From the NCBI RefSeq assembly GCF_030867095.1, contig NC_081830.1, positions 35,013,832 through 35,077,831 of the forward strand: a stretch of 64,000 nucleotides of DNA. The letters run 5' to 3'. The position numbers were made by a program, and so were the translations under genes. Under the pieces are notes generated by a model. The model was not told the DNA's origin and did no database searches. It saw only the letters and a list, made by a program, of their open reading frames with translations. Positions 37,180 to 48,333 of the stretch are shown here, piece after piece; position 1 is the first letter of the stretch, and the number at the start of each line of letters is the position of its first letter. The DNA comes from Alligator mississippiensis. Its lineage: Eukaryota > Chordata > Crocodylia > Alligatoridae.

Positions 37180-37900
37180 CAGGACAATGCCCAAAGACTG
37201 CAGAACAGAGGAGTGATGCTGAAGAGAAGCCGGCACAGAGGCTGGGACCAAAGCCGGAGCTACAGGGGAGCCAAAAGGTAAGCGGGGAGAGAGAAACTGG
37301 GGCAGAGGGTGCAGGGGAGAAGGTGCTAGAAAGGGTGCGAAGGAAACTGGGGGCTGGCTCTGGGAACCAGGGCTGCTGATGCCAGGAGCTGGAGAAGGGC
37401 TCCAGCTGCTGAGAAACCTGTGGGGCAGCCCAAAGGAGCTGCAGGAAAGTTGGTGGTAGACCAGAGGACTGTGGAGGGATAAGGGGCAGCTAGAGAGGGT
37501 GTGGAGGAAAGCTGGAGAACACAAAGGAAAGGGGCAGGAAAGGTTGGGAACAGAAGGCAGAGATAGATGGGGAGAGGCAGCAGGAGAGAGAAATGAGCTG
37601 GGCTGAGAGGCTAAAAGTGGCAGGAAGAGCTGCGGAAAGACACAGGAAGAAGGCGGTGGACAGCAGAAATGGGGCCAGGAGGCTAAAAGCAGCAGAAATG
37701 GTGGGAAGGGCTGCGGAAAGAGGTGGGAAGAAGGCAGTGAACAGCAGAAATGGGACAGATAGACTGCAGAAAGCAACAGGGCCAAGAGGATGCAGCAGGT
37801 GAACAGAGAAGGGACAGAGAGGAGCTGAGAGGTAGCAGGAAAAAGTGCGGGGAGGAAGCTGAGACAGAGAGACAGAGACCAGAATTTAAGATGGGGAAGG
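37180..37900. repeat. Purine-rich tract (plus strand)
   Basis: About 700 bp with strong purine bias on the plus strand (GGAAAG, GAGCTG, AGAAGG-type words) and loosely repeated phrases such as GGCAGGAAGAGCTGCGGAAAG and its variants. The complementary strand opens a 248-codon frame rich in Ser, Pro, Leu and Phe, which is a composition effect. It adjoins the LTR fossil and could be its untranslated leader. Confidence 0.5.
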
Positions 37901-37904
37901 GACC

Positions 37905-39042
37905 GGGGCTCAGTAACATACAACCCACCTCGGGGTTACAAATGACAGTGGTTTTATTGAACAGGGGACATGGTGACACAATATCTTATTGGTTCCTTTG
38001 TGCGCACACACGCACGCACACATACACACACTGGCAGCAGGGGTTAAAGAGGCTTGGTGCAGGGGCTGAAGTCTGGGAGGAGAGAGAGTCCAAATTAGAG
38101 GAGGAAATGTGCAGGTCATATCTACCTATCCCAGGTTGAAAGTTGGTCCTCGATGGCCAGTCAAGGTCTCCTTCAGCTCGCTTTTGTCCAGAGGGGGTCG
38201 ACCGGGCCTTTGGGGTATATAGGCAACGTGACATGGAGCTGGTCTGATTCAGATAGAAATGGCATTCCTACTAGGTCTGTCTACACTGCCCCTCTTTATA
38301 GGGGCAGACCTTGTGTGACCCTAGTGACAGGAGGCATGCCCAGGCAAGGGTTAGCCCCTGATGTACTGAGCATGTGTGCTTCATGCAGGGATGTGCAGTT
38401 TCGGGTGTCTGTAATGGTGGGGTACAATGGTAGACTTTCTGGTTCTGCAGCGTCTTTTGTCTTTCAAAGGCTGGGTTCTTGTCTCTGTTCCTGGGTGAGG
38501 TCTGTGGTTCCTGGATGAATCAATGTGAGGTGACGGCTAGGTCATTACAGGCCATTCAGTAGAGGCCTGCTACCATTGTATTTGAATCATTCCCAATCAC
38601 TCCCATTCACCCGGGAGCCAATCTACATGGGAGGGGTAGACATGAGGCACAGTTACAAAACAGGGGATGGCTGAGCAGAGAACACAAGATGGAGGCTTGA
38701 CATACAAAATGGAAACTTGACATTACTTTGGTTCACTTACTAACACAGGCCTAATCCATATAATAGCCATATGAAACAATAAAAATCAATATGAAAATGA
38801 TAATAATACAATATACAACAGTGAAAATCAATACAAACCTAACAGAACACTATTTACAATATAAAAAAGGGGCTTGTCATATAAGAACTTAGCTTACCTA
38901 ATACTACCAAAACCTACTTATAAGGGATAGAGAGGTCAGACAGAAAGTTAGAAATGGTTAGGGAAGGGGAGGGAATGCATTTAAAACAAAACAAAGCAAA
39001 ACAAAACAAAACAAAACAAAACAACTGGCCGGGTTTGCTACA
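37905..39042 (-). mobile_element. LTR fossil 1 (minus strand), arm A
   Basis: Reads on the minus strand from TGTAGCAAACC at 39,042. It contains a TATA-type box (CTATAAAGAGGGG) near 38,300 and an AATAAA signal at 37,952-37,957 with a GT-rich stretch just before it. The 3' border near 37,905 is approximate. The architecture and several phrases match LTR fossil 2 (40,078-43,112), so both belong to one family of roughly 1-kb LTRs. The arm B copy is truncated. No capsid, polymerase or envelope text is seen beside it. It was present before the duplication; class (ERV or other) is uncertain. Confidence 0.6.
38984..39023. repeat. (AAAAC)n microsatellite
   Basis: AAAAC pentamers inside the LTR fossil near its 5' end; arm B counterpart at 62,441-62,481. 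Confidence 0.93.
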
Positions 39043-40077
39043 GGCACAGGAAGGGACAGCAGAGTACTGAGTCCACTGCCCTCATTGCTGTCCATCTCAA
39101 GTGGAAAAGGCAATGATGAGCAGTCTGTCTATCAAGTTTCCATTGGGGAGGGCTGGTTATGTATTGAGATGGTGCTCCAGGGCAACAACCACATTTGCAG
39201 GGAGGACATCTTTCACTTTGGCCAAGAGGCATGAAACCTAGTAGAATGCAGACCAAGCCAGATGGCCAGGGATTTGCTGAGACCTGGGCAGACAGGCTTG
39301 AGTCAAGGAAGTGTATCAGCTTGATGGTATGTGACCAGGACAGGGGAAAAAAATGACACTTACAGAGGTAAGGCTCAGTGCCCTTTTGCTGAAAGGCTAG
39401 ATTATAAAGCAGGGACTCCTGCACGAGTGCCGGAAACTACAGATGCCTGGGCTGGGGTCTCAGTCAAGAGGCACACCAGGCCCAGGCCAGGCTATAGTAG
39501 AAGAGTGGGAGGGGATCAGAACCCAAGAGGAAAAGTTCCCAATTCAGGCTGAGGTCCCCCACCCATCACAGGAAGGCAAAGGCCACTAAGGGAAGAGCTC
39601 ATTAGCAAAGAGCTAGGAGGAGACAGGCACCTTTGAGCAGACCCCGTCTGAAATGAGGTCACAGCAGAGTTCCCAACCAAGCCAGCTTCAATCAGGAGGC
39701 AGGGCAGTTCATCCCCTGAACTGGTTCCACGTGCAGCAAGCCCAGAGATGTGCCCTGGTCCAAACTGGGCTGAGTGAAGCAATCAGGGCACCTAATCCCC
39801 TGTAGCCACAAGAAGAGGCCCTAACTGCTCTCGCCCTTAAAAGTCAGGCCCAATCTCCCAAATCCTTACACAAGTAAAAGCAGAAATTGTTGTTCATGAC
39901 CCTCTGTGTGCTCTCTTGCTGACACTCTGGTTTGAGCCATGCCTCTGGCTCTGGCTTTTGATTTTAGTAGGACCTTTGGCTTATATGGTTCCACTGTTTG
40001 TTGCTGATTCTGGTTTGACCTCCAGTTCTGACTTCTCTTATTCTGATCCTGGTTTAACTTTTAGCATATCCTATCTC
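39043..40077. other. Collinear spacer shared with arm B
   Basis: Matches 62,500-63,529 closely. Frames on both strands are conserved between the arms only because the DNA is similar; none has a domain. It ends at the LTR insertion point. Confidence 0.6.
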
Positions 40078-40176
40078 TGTTGGCTACAAATGTCCAACTC
40101 AGGATCCTTAAAATTCTGGTTTATTAGGCGGATTGAAACACTGTAATGAACTTAAATCATAAACCTTGGGGCTGGT

Positions 40177-40217
40177 CCCCCCCCCCCCCACACACACACA
40201 CACATGCACACACACAG
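40177..40217. repeat. C-run followed by (CA)n
   Basis: About 13 Cs, then CA dinucleotides; lies inside LTR fossil 2 at the same relative place as the GT-rich stretch of LTR fossil 1. Confidence 0.9.
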
Positions 40218-40265
40218 TAGCAAGATACAAGAGTAAGGTATACCTATCCCACAGGCGCTGGAGTC

Positions 40266-42255
40266 TGTCATAGATTCATAGATGCTAGGGTCAGAAGGGA
40301 CCACAATAGATCATCGAGTCCGACCCCCTGCATAGGCAGGAAAGAGTGCTGGGTCTAGATGACCCCAGCTAGATGCATATCCAACCTCCTCTTCAAGACC
40401 CCCAGGGTAGGGGAGAGCACCACCTCCATTGGAAGCCCATTTCAGACCTTGGCCACTCTAACTGTGAAGAAGTTCTTCCTAATGTCCAGTCTAAATCTGC
40501 TCTCTGATAGCTTGTGGCCATTATTTCTTGTAAACCCCGGGGGCGCCTTGGTGAATAAAACCTCACCGATTCCCTTCTGTGCCCCCGTGATGAACTTATA
40601 GGCAGCCACAAGGTTGCCTCTCAACCTTCTGTTGAGGAGGCTAAAAAGGTCCAGGTTCTCTAGTTTCTCCTCGTAGGGCTTGGTCTGCAAGCCCTTAACC
40701 ATACGAGTGGCCCTTCTCTGGACCCTCTCCAGGTTATCCGCATCCCTCTTGAAGTGCGGTGCCCAGAATTGCATGCAGTACTCCAACTGCGGTCTGACCA
40801 ACGTAAGTACTACCAGGGGAAGTATCACCTCTTTGGATCTATTCGTCATGCATCTGCTGATGCACGATAAAGTGCCGTTAGCTTTTCTGATGGCTTCATC
40901 ACACTGCCGACTCCTGTTCATCTTGGAGTCCACTAGGACTCCAAGATCCCTTTCCACTTCCGTGCCACCCAGCTGGTCATTTCCTAGGCAGTAGGTGTGC
41001 TGGACATTTTTCCTACCTAGGGTCAGTACTTTGCATTTCTCCTTGTTGAACTGCATCCCGTTGTTTTCTGCCCACTTGTCCAACCTATCCAGGTCTGCCT
41101 GCAGCTGTTCCCTGCCCTCTGGCGTGTCCACCTCTCCCCATAGCTTTGTGTCATCTGCAAACTTGGACAAAATATACTTCACTCCCTCATCCAAGTTGCT
41201 GATGAAGACATTAAAGAGCATTGGTCCAAGGACCGAGCCCTGCTGGACCCCACTGCCCACACCCTTCCAGGCCAAAACCGAGCCATCCACCACAACTCTC
41301 TGGGTGCGACCCTCCAGCCAATTCGCCACCCACTGGACTGTGTAATCATCCATGTCACAGCCTCTTAATTTGTTCACCAGTATGGGGTTGTATACCGTAT
41401 CGAAAGCCTTCCTGAAGTCTAAGTATACGACATCCACCCGAACTCCTGAATCCAGGCATTTCGTAACCTGGTCATAAAAAGAGACTAGATTAGTCAGGCA
41501 CTATCTGCCTGCTATGAACCTGTGCTGGTTTCCCCTCAGCATAATTTGTCCTGCTGGGCTCTCGCAAATGTGAGCCTTGATAATTTTTTCAAAGACTTTG
41601 CCAAGGTTGGAGGTGAGACTGACTGGCCTATAGTTGCCCAGGTCCTCCTTCCTCCCCTTCTTGAAAACGGGGACCACATTGGCCCTTTTCCAGTCCAATG
41701 GGACTTGGCCCATGCGCCACGAGCGCTCAAATATTCCTGCCAGTGGCTGTGCAATGACTTCAGCCAGTGCTTTCAGTACCCTCAGATGGAGCTCATCTGG
41801 GCCTGCCGACTTAAAGGCATCCAGTTCTTCCAAGAGACTCTGCACCATCTCAGGGTCTACGTATGGAAGTCTGGCGCCTTGCTGCTGCCTCTCTAAAGCC
41901 CCAGTGAGAGACTTGTCTTGCCCCTCTCTTAGGAACACTGAGGCAAAGAACTCATTGAGGAGTTCAGCCTTGTCCCCCCTGTCCGTCACCAATTGCTTCT
42001 GCCCATTAGTAGAGGTCCTATTCCTCCCTGGGCCTTCCTTTTACTCCCTATATATCTAAAAAACAATTTCTTTTTGTCCTTTACTTGGGATGCCATCCTC
42101 AGCTCCATGCTAGCTTTAGCCTGTCTAACTGCCTTCCTACAAGCGCGAGCAGAGGAAGTATATTCCTCTTTGGTAATCTCTCCCTGTTTCCACTTTTTAT
42201 GTGCTCCCCTTTTGGCCCATAGGCTGCCCTGGATTTCCCTGGTCAGTCAAGGCTT
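40266..42255 (-). mobile_element. CR1 LINE, 5'-truncated, reverse transcriptase nearly open
   Basis: Starts (3' end) with the CR1 terminal phrase CATAGATTCATAGATG and runs to about 42,255. The polymerase reading frame runs on the minus strand from 41,992 to 40,442 with one in-frame stop (41,501-41,503). Motifs: ANVVPVFKKGRKED, NYRPVSLTSNLGKVFEKII, VVYLDFRKAFDTV (catalytic Asp), GSVLGPMLFNVFISNL, KFADDTKLW (FADD box), and the C-terminal CMQFWAPHFKRDADNLERVQ with RATRMVKGLQ. Against the sister at 48,900 a 1-bp loss separates this frame from the text further upstream. The endonuclease region is missing. A young copy, since it sits in an LTR that is itself younger than the duplication. Confidence 0.95.
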
Positions 42256-43112
42256 CTTCCAGCATGGTGTTATCTTCCAGAAGGGGGTCGCCGACTGGTC
42301 CTTCTGACTGGACAGGTGGGGTACTGGTCAAGTTAGAGATCAAGTGGGCTCCGCTGAGGGTCACTTTTCACTGATTTTTATCTGTCCTTGGCAGTCTTTG
42401 GTGACTCCCCAGTTTTCAGGTTTGCCCAATCCAGGGGTCGTTGACCCTCGTGGGACTTCTCCCTTCGGTGGCTACTGGATGGCATCTGTCAGTCCCAGGG
42501 GTCGTCCACATATACTGCAGGTTTGGGAGTCTGTTGATGAATTTTGAATAGGGGTCTGGGAGCGGTCGATCTGGAGATATTCAGATCAAAAGTTGGTCCC
42601 TGGCATTGATTAACTCATGCCAGGTCTTCTAGCCCTTGATCAGTGATGTTTAGAGATGTCCTGGTTGCTATATTGTATCTATTGATTTCTTCCGTTGGCT
42701 GATCTGCAGTTACCCACGTGTTAATTGCTGCCTGCTACTGTGTTAAGCATTCAATCACTGATTCACTCACTCTTTCAGGGGCCAGCCTGATACAGGGAAG
42801 TGGCAGTTTGACTCCTGCCCTTGTTAACATTGTTACAATGTATAACTTACTTATGACACTAAACACTTTTAATTGAAAGTTGAAAGGTGAGGAGTATAAA
42901 ATATAAGCTACAAAAGTAATGCCATGGCACACAAATAGATAAAAATACCAAAATACAAGGGGAGATACAAAATGCACACTTACAAATGTTAAAACACAAT
43001 TCCTTATCTTAAAGTGAAAGAAAGAGGAAGGAAGAAAAGGTAGAAGAGGAAAAACATATCCAAGGAGGGGAGAACAACTGCAGGAAAGAGGAAAAGGGGG
43101 CTTTCTGCTACA

Positions 43113-45727
43113 TCTCCATCTCTTGGTCCAGGACTGTCTCAAATTTGGGTAGTTTTCCTAATTCCATTTTTGATGCCAGACCCCTCTGGACCTCCCTCTC
43201 CTGAGGAACCCATCCTGAACTCCGCTTATGCCTCAGATGCCTAAGCACTAGGCCAAAGTCACCCATGCTTTAGTTGCTAATGCTGACAGCCCACTGAGCA
43301 GATGAGTACCCCATGTTGTGTATGGGGTTGGCCCAAAGATCCAGGCATCAGATTACACGGCTTCACAGGGCAGATCCAGGCCATAGGCCATATGTTTGAC
43401 ACTCCTGCTCTACACAGTGAATGGGGAGTTCTGAGTGCCACTAGGAAATGAGGAGGACATGGTTGTATTGTCCTCTTTAGGATATGGGTAACTGAGTCAT
43501 GTGTCTTCATTCGTCTTATTATTAGAAAAATAGCTGCTTGATATTTTTGGAATTCAGGTGCTGAAGGGTCTACTGTTTAAAGCACTTGTCTAGGACATCA
43601 GAGACCTATGTCCTAGACCCTCCTAATCCTGGTGGGATTTAAATTCACATCATTTCCTTCTGAGGAAAGTGCCTGAAACATAAACCCACAGATTAGGCTG
43701 TGTGAGGCCCCTTCCAGTTTTCCAGTGACCATCTTTAATTGGAAAAGGAACAGTCTATGGCCCAAAAACAGAAGAACCAAATGGTTAATAATCACATATA
43801 TCTATTATCCTCATTCGGCATATAAAAATGATGTTTTATTTTAAAATACCACACCTCTTGTGGAAAATCATGAAAATGTGCACACTTTGAACAATACATA
43901 AAACACAAAATTTACAAAACAACTTTTCTTGCAAGTGTTCTAAACAACAAAAACAATAGAAGCTTCACAAAGTCAGGCTGTTGAATTTTAGCCTTCCTGA
44001 ACATCCATATTTCCCAATAATATTGAAATAGCTAGATATTGTAGTCTGAAATTTTATTGAGAGATGTAGGCCAAAGGCCCTCCTGTCAGAAATACATATA
44101 TTGAAATATTTACTGTTTAAGCAGTGCTTATGGAAATGGTGCTGCCATACATTTTCATTTGGTGTGTTTGAAGACAGATCATAGGATGACACAGCTCATT
44201 GGATGATCACCTAGTGTTACTTATGCAAACTAATCTTATGTGGCTAAGTGGCATTTACATCCATTTATAGACATCATATTTTTCATGGATTAATCCAGAC
44301 TACAGGCATCATTATATACATGTGGACAGCTCTATTGTGAATTAAAATTGGCTCTAGTCTGAATGAACTATTCCTCATTGAATGAGTCTTAAAGTTAATG
44401 CAGACTAGGGCAGTCTGACCTAGGCAATTTAAATGGTATTAAGTAATGTTATAGATGTAATGTAGACATTATACATTATATATATAATATAGGCACAAGA
44501 ACAGCAAGCCCCAGATACCTCCCATAGTTATAGACAAATAAATGGCAGGTGTCATGGGGCTTGCTGTTGCACATTCCTACCACCAGGTGTTGCAAATGAA
44601 TGCAGTTTGGTGGCCCCGACTGTGAGTGGCGTTATTGCTTACCATGTCCAGTCGGGCTGTGCAAGGCTTCAGACCACAGTTTGGAGAATCACAGGCCACC
44701 ACCCTGCAGTTTTCACCCCCCTGTGGTGTAACACATACATGTGACATGAGTTTTGCTTTCAAGAACTTGGGGTGCTGCTCCCCCCAAACCCCTGTACTGA
44801 TCTTCTTGAAACTTGGCAGGCTTCATGCTCTCAGCAGAAGCTACTATCCGTGCAATGTTCATCCAAATCACACGAAAAACAACAAAGTTACAGATATTTC
44901 ATTGATTCCCCATTATACTTTATGGCCGGATCTCTGAAGCAGCTCTGAACCTTCGTAACTGCTTCAGCCAAATCGAAGAGGGAAACGCATCTGGAGCTCT
45001 GGATCAGATCACTGGCATCTGAAGTGGCCGGAGCTGAAGCTGAATCAAATAGTTGCTTATTCCTGCTGGCCTAGTGTCCAGCACCCCCTGCTTTCGCTAC
45101 TGCAGAAGTGAAGAAATGCACTCTTGAATTAAACTCTTAATTCAAATTCAAACTTGATTCAAACCATGTGATGCAAATCTGTTGACATGGTTTAGAAAAT
45201 AGTGTGTACATCTACAAACAGCCCTTATGCTTAAAGAATAAGTTTCATTTGTGCCCTAATTGCTATTTATGCCCTTGAAAAGTTCTTCCAATGACTGTAT
45301 CTGTTTCAGTAAGACACTCACCAAATTCCCCTAGCCAAATCCAAGGTGCTATTTATTTACACCGGATAGGATTTGGTACATCGGCTTCACTGTTGTTACC
45401 AGGGTATATGTCAAATAGAGATCTAGTCCGTTCACTTCAGTGAAGCTCAAATTTACAACATTTGAGAAACGGTGAAGGTGCATGGGTTCTGCCAAACTGA
45501 TATAAAATTGATGTGATCCAATGTAAGCCAGGTATCAGAGATCATGAGAAGGCAGTGAAATATATCCCACATTAAAGATATGTGATGATCAGTGGGAGGA
45601 ACATTTGACAAAAACATTTTGAATTGATGACATTGGCATTTGATCTTGCCAAAGGCATATCAATTTGTTCATTTACCTTTATTTGGTCATTCCACTGAAA
45701 ACCAGACATTCCAGGGACTTTGCAGCT
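43113..45727. other. Right end of arm A and spacer, no gene seen
   Basis: 43,113-43,583 matches the last 471 bases of the window. 43,560-43,700 contains TAAAGCACTTGTCTAGGACA and GGGATTTAAATTCACATC, resembling a tRNA-derived SINE with a fold-back second half. 44,730-45,060 has the look of a decayed repeat (TTGAAACTTGGCAGGCTTC). Neither is firm. Confidence 0.4.
43560..43700 (+). repeat. Possible tRNA-derived SINE
   Basis: CTACTGTTTAAAGCACTTGT resembles the A-box half of tRNA-SINE heads (AGTGGTTAGAGCACTxG), and GGGATTTAAATTCACATC resembles a B-box-like segment. The copy is decayed and the family is unnamed. Confidence 0.35.
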
Positions 45728-46217
45728 CGTCACTGTGGCCTGATGCTAATTCTTCATGTGCCTATCTCTTGTTATGGGTTTTCAGGAAACACTGTGTTGC
45801 ATGTTTTCATTTTCCCAGGATAAATATGCCTTTTTTCTGCTAGCTCCAGAGGCGGTGTCTGTCTCAAAGGCTGGGAATGTGAAACTTTGTCACAAGCAAA
45901 CTTCAGAAATAAATTAACCCTTGTCATTCTCCTGGAACATTTTTCTAAAGCAATATTTACTCTTCCTACAAGGTCGTCTAGAAAAGCAAATTTCTAAATA
46001 TCATTTTCTAACCATTACTCCAGCTTCGCTTGACCTGCATAAAGCTGCCCTTCATGGTAATTTTCTAGCTGCTCAGCTGGTAACTGCTCAGGTCCTTCCT
46101 GGAATGCAGGTGTGTGCTTTGGAAGGAATAAGTAAACCGGTCCCCAAGCAGGGTGAGAGGGATAGTCACTCCTCCCACCTCAGTGTTTCACCTGCCATAG
46201 AAAAAGCTTTCCCACAT
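45728..46217 (-). mobile_element. PIF/Harbinger fossil, C-terminal part (left of the CR1)
   Basis: On the minus strand the segment following the CR1 junction gives a LLGDRFTYSF block (family form LGDPAYPL), then decayed text leading to the end of the transposase. Nucleotide similarity to 22,870-23,075 runs right up to CCCACATCAT at 46,220, where the CR1 begins. The rest of the gene resumes at 49,881. Stops and frameshifts are plentiful. Confidence 0.62.
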
Positions 46218-47842
46218 CATAGATTCATAGATGTTAGGGTCAGAAGGGACCACAATAGATCATCGAGTCTGACCCCCTGCATAGCAGGGAAAGAGTGCTG
46301 GGTCTAGATGACCCCAGATAGATGCATATCCAACCTCCTCTTGAAGACCCCCAGGGTAGGGGAGAGCACCACCTCCCTTGGGAGCCCGTTCCAGACCTTG
46401 GCCACTCTAACTGTGAAGAAGTTCTTCCTAATGTCCAGTCTCAATCCGCTCTCTGCTAGCATGTGGCCATTATTTCTTGTAACCCCCAGGGGTGCCTTGG
46501 TGAATAAAACCTCACCAATTCCCTTCTATGCCCCCATGATGAACATATAGGCAGCAACAAGTTCGCCTCTCAACCTTCTCTTGTGGAGGCTGAAAAGGTC
46601 CAGGTTCTCTAGTCTCTCCTTGTAGGGCTTGGTCTGCAAGCCCTTAACCATACGAGAGGCCCTTCTCTGGACCCTCTCCAATTTATCCGCATCCCTCTTG
46701 AAGTGCGGTGCCCAGAATTGCACACAGTACTCCAACTGCAGTCTGACCAGCGCCCAATAGAGGGGAAGTATCACCTCTTTGGATCTATTTATCATGCATC
46801 TGCTGATGCACGATAAAGTGCCATTAGCTTTTCTGATGGCTTCGTCACACTGCCGACTCATGTACATCTTGGAGTCTACTAGGACTCCAAGATCCCTTTC
46901 CAATTCCGTGCCACCCAGCTGGTCATTTCCAAGGCAGTAGGTGTGATGGACATTTTTTCTCCCTAGGTGCAGCACTTTGCATTTCTCCTTGTTGAATTGC
47001 ATTCTGTTGTATTCTGCCCACTTGTCTAACCTGTCCAGGTCTGCTTGCAGCTGTTCCCTGCTCTCCGGCGTGTCCACTTCTCCCCATAGCTTTGTATCAC
47101 CTCTTTGGATCTATTCATCATGCATCTGCTGATGCACGATGAAGTGCCATTAGCTTATCTGATGGCTTCGTCACACTGATGACCCATCCACCATGACTCT
47201 CTGGGTGCGACCCTCTAGCCAATTCGCCACCCACTGGACTGTGTAGTCATCCAAGTCACAGCCTCTTAACTTGTTCACCAGTATGGGGTGGGATACCATA
47301 TCGAAGGCCTTCCTGAAGTCTAAGTATATGACATCCACCCCTCCTCCTGTGTCCAGGCATTTCGTAACCTGGACATAAAAAGAGACTAGATTAGTCAGGC
47401 ATGATCTGCCTGCCACAAACCCGTGCTGGATTCCCCTCAGCATAATTTGTCCTGCTGGGCTCTCGCAAATGTGAGCCTTGATAATTTTTTCAAAAACTTT
47501 GCCAAGGATGGAGGTGAGACTGACTGGCCTATAGTTACCCTGGTCCTCCTTCCTCCCCTTCTTGAAAACGGGGACCACATTGGCCCTTTTCCAGTCTAAT
47601 GGGACTTGGCCCGTGTGCCACGAGCGTTCAAATATTCCTGCCAGTGGCTGTGCAATGACGTCGGCCAGTGCCTTCAGTACCCTCGGATGGAGCTCATCCG
47701 GGCCTGCCAACTTAAAGGCATCCAGTTCTTCCAAGAGACTCTGCACCATCTCAGGGTCTACGCATGGTAGTCTGGCGTCTTGCTGCTGCCTCTCTACAAC
47801 CCCAGTGAGAGACTTGTCTTGCCCCAGTGAGAGACTTGTCTT
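46218..47842 (-). mobile_element. CR1 LINE, 3' half (unit 1 of a tandem duplication)
   Basis: 3' end at 46,220 with TAGATTCATAGATGTTAGGG. Reverse-transcriptase text is open on the minus strand at 47,848-47,171 (ANVVPVFKKGRKED, GFVAGRSCLTNLVSF, VIYLDFRKAFDMV) and 47,077-46,526 (connection and C-terminal region). The FADD-box segment between them is missing: about 150 bp is replaced by an 85-bp copy of sequence from 46,770-46,855. The right end breaks off at GAGAGACTTGTCTTGG, where Harbinger flank sequence starts again. Confidence 0.93.
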
Positions 47843-48333
47843 GGTCACGGTGGCCTGACACTAATTCTTCATGTGCCTATCGCTAGTTATCGGTTTTCAG
47901 GAAACACTGTGTTGCATATTTTCATTTTCCCAGGATAAATATGCCTTTTTTTCTGCTAGCTCCAGAGGCGGTGTCTGCCTGAAAGGCTGGGAATGTGAAA
48001 CTTTGTCACAAGCAAACTTCAGAAATAAATTAACCCTTGCCATTCTCCTGGAACATTGTTCTAATGCAATATTTACTCTTCCTACAAGGCCATATTGAAA
48101 AACAAATTTCTAAATATCACTTTCTAACCATTACTCCAGCATGTCTTGAGCTGCTTAAAGGTACCCTTCATGGTAATTTTCCAGCTTGTCAGCTGGTAAC
48201 TGCTCAGGTCCTTCCTGGAATGCAGGCATGTGCTGTGGGAGGAGTAAGTAAGCTGGTCCCCAAGCAGGGTGAGAGGGATAGTCACTCCTCCCACCTCAGT
48301 GTTTCACCTGCCATAGAAAAAGCTTTCCCACAT
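47843..48333 (-). mobile_element. Second copy of the Harbinger flank (tandem duplication)
   Basis: Repeats 45,728-46,217 with scattered substitutions (for example CTAATTCTTCATGTGCCTAT, then GAAACACTGTGTTGCAT) and runs again into a CR1 3' end at 48,334. The simplest reading is one tandem duplication of about 2.1 kb spanning flank plus CR1 3' half. Confidence 0.85.

Larger units (their letters stand above)
33684..38197. other. 4.5-kb segment missing from arm B
   Basis: Arm B joins TCCCTGCTCCAG (33,683 equivalent) straight to ACCGGGCCTTTGGGG (38,198 equivalent). Because the join cuts into an LTR fossil that is otherwise present in arm B, this is a deletion in arm B rather than an insertion in arm A. 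Confidence 0.85.
40078..43112 (-). mobile_element. LTR fossil 2 with a nested CR1, arm A only
   Basis: Bounded by TGTTGG at 40,078 and GCTACA at 43,112, which is TG...CA in either reading. It is flanked by TCTC on both sides (40,074-40,077 and 43,113-43,116). Arm B has the empty site with a single TCTC at 63,529-63,535. Removing the nested CR1 (40,266-42,255) leaves about 1.04 kb, the size of a solitary LTR, with AATAAA at 40,120-40,125 close to the 3' end. It lies on the minus strand and resembles LTR fossil 1. The 4-bp target duplication fits class I endogenous retroviruses, but the class is inferred. It inserted after the segmental duplication and before the CR1. Confidence 0.82.
19375..43583. 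repeat. Segmental duplication, arm A
   Basis: Matches arm B (52,837-64,000) in collinear blocks: 19,375-19,578 with 52,837-53,040; 19,949-21,653 with 53,528-55,390; 26,552-28,136 with 55,392-56,962; 28,966-33,683 with 56,973-61,645; 38,198-40,077 with 61,646-63,529; 43,113-43,583 with 63,530-64,000. Both arms are in the same orientation, with start points 33.46 kb apart. Arm A contains four segments that arm B lacks. Arm B ends at the window edge, so the true right end of arm A may lie beyond 43,583. Confidence 0.95.

Noticed and set aside
37177-37923. 248-codon minus-strand open frame rich in Ser, Pro, Leu and Phe
   Set aside because: It is the complement of a purine-rich tract. Composition is uniform, with no domain or plausible start context.
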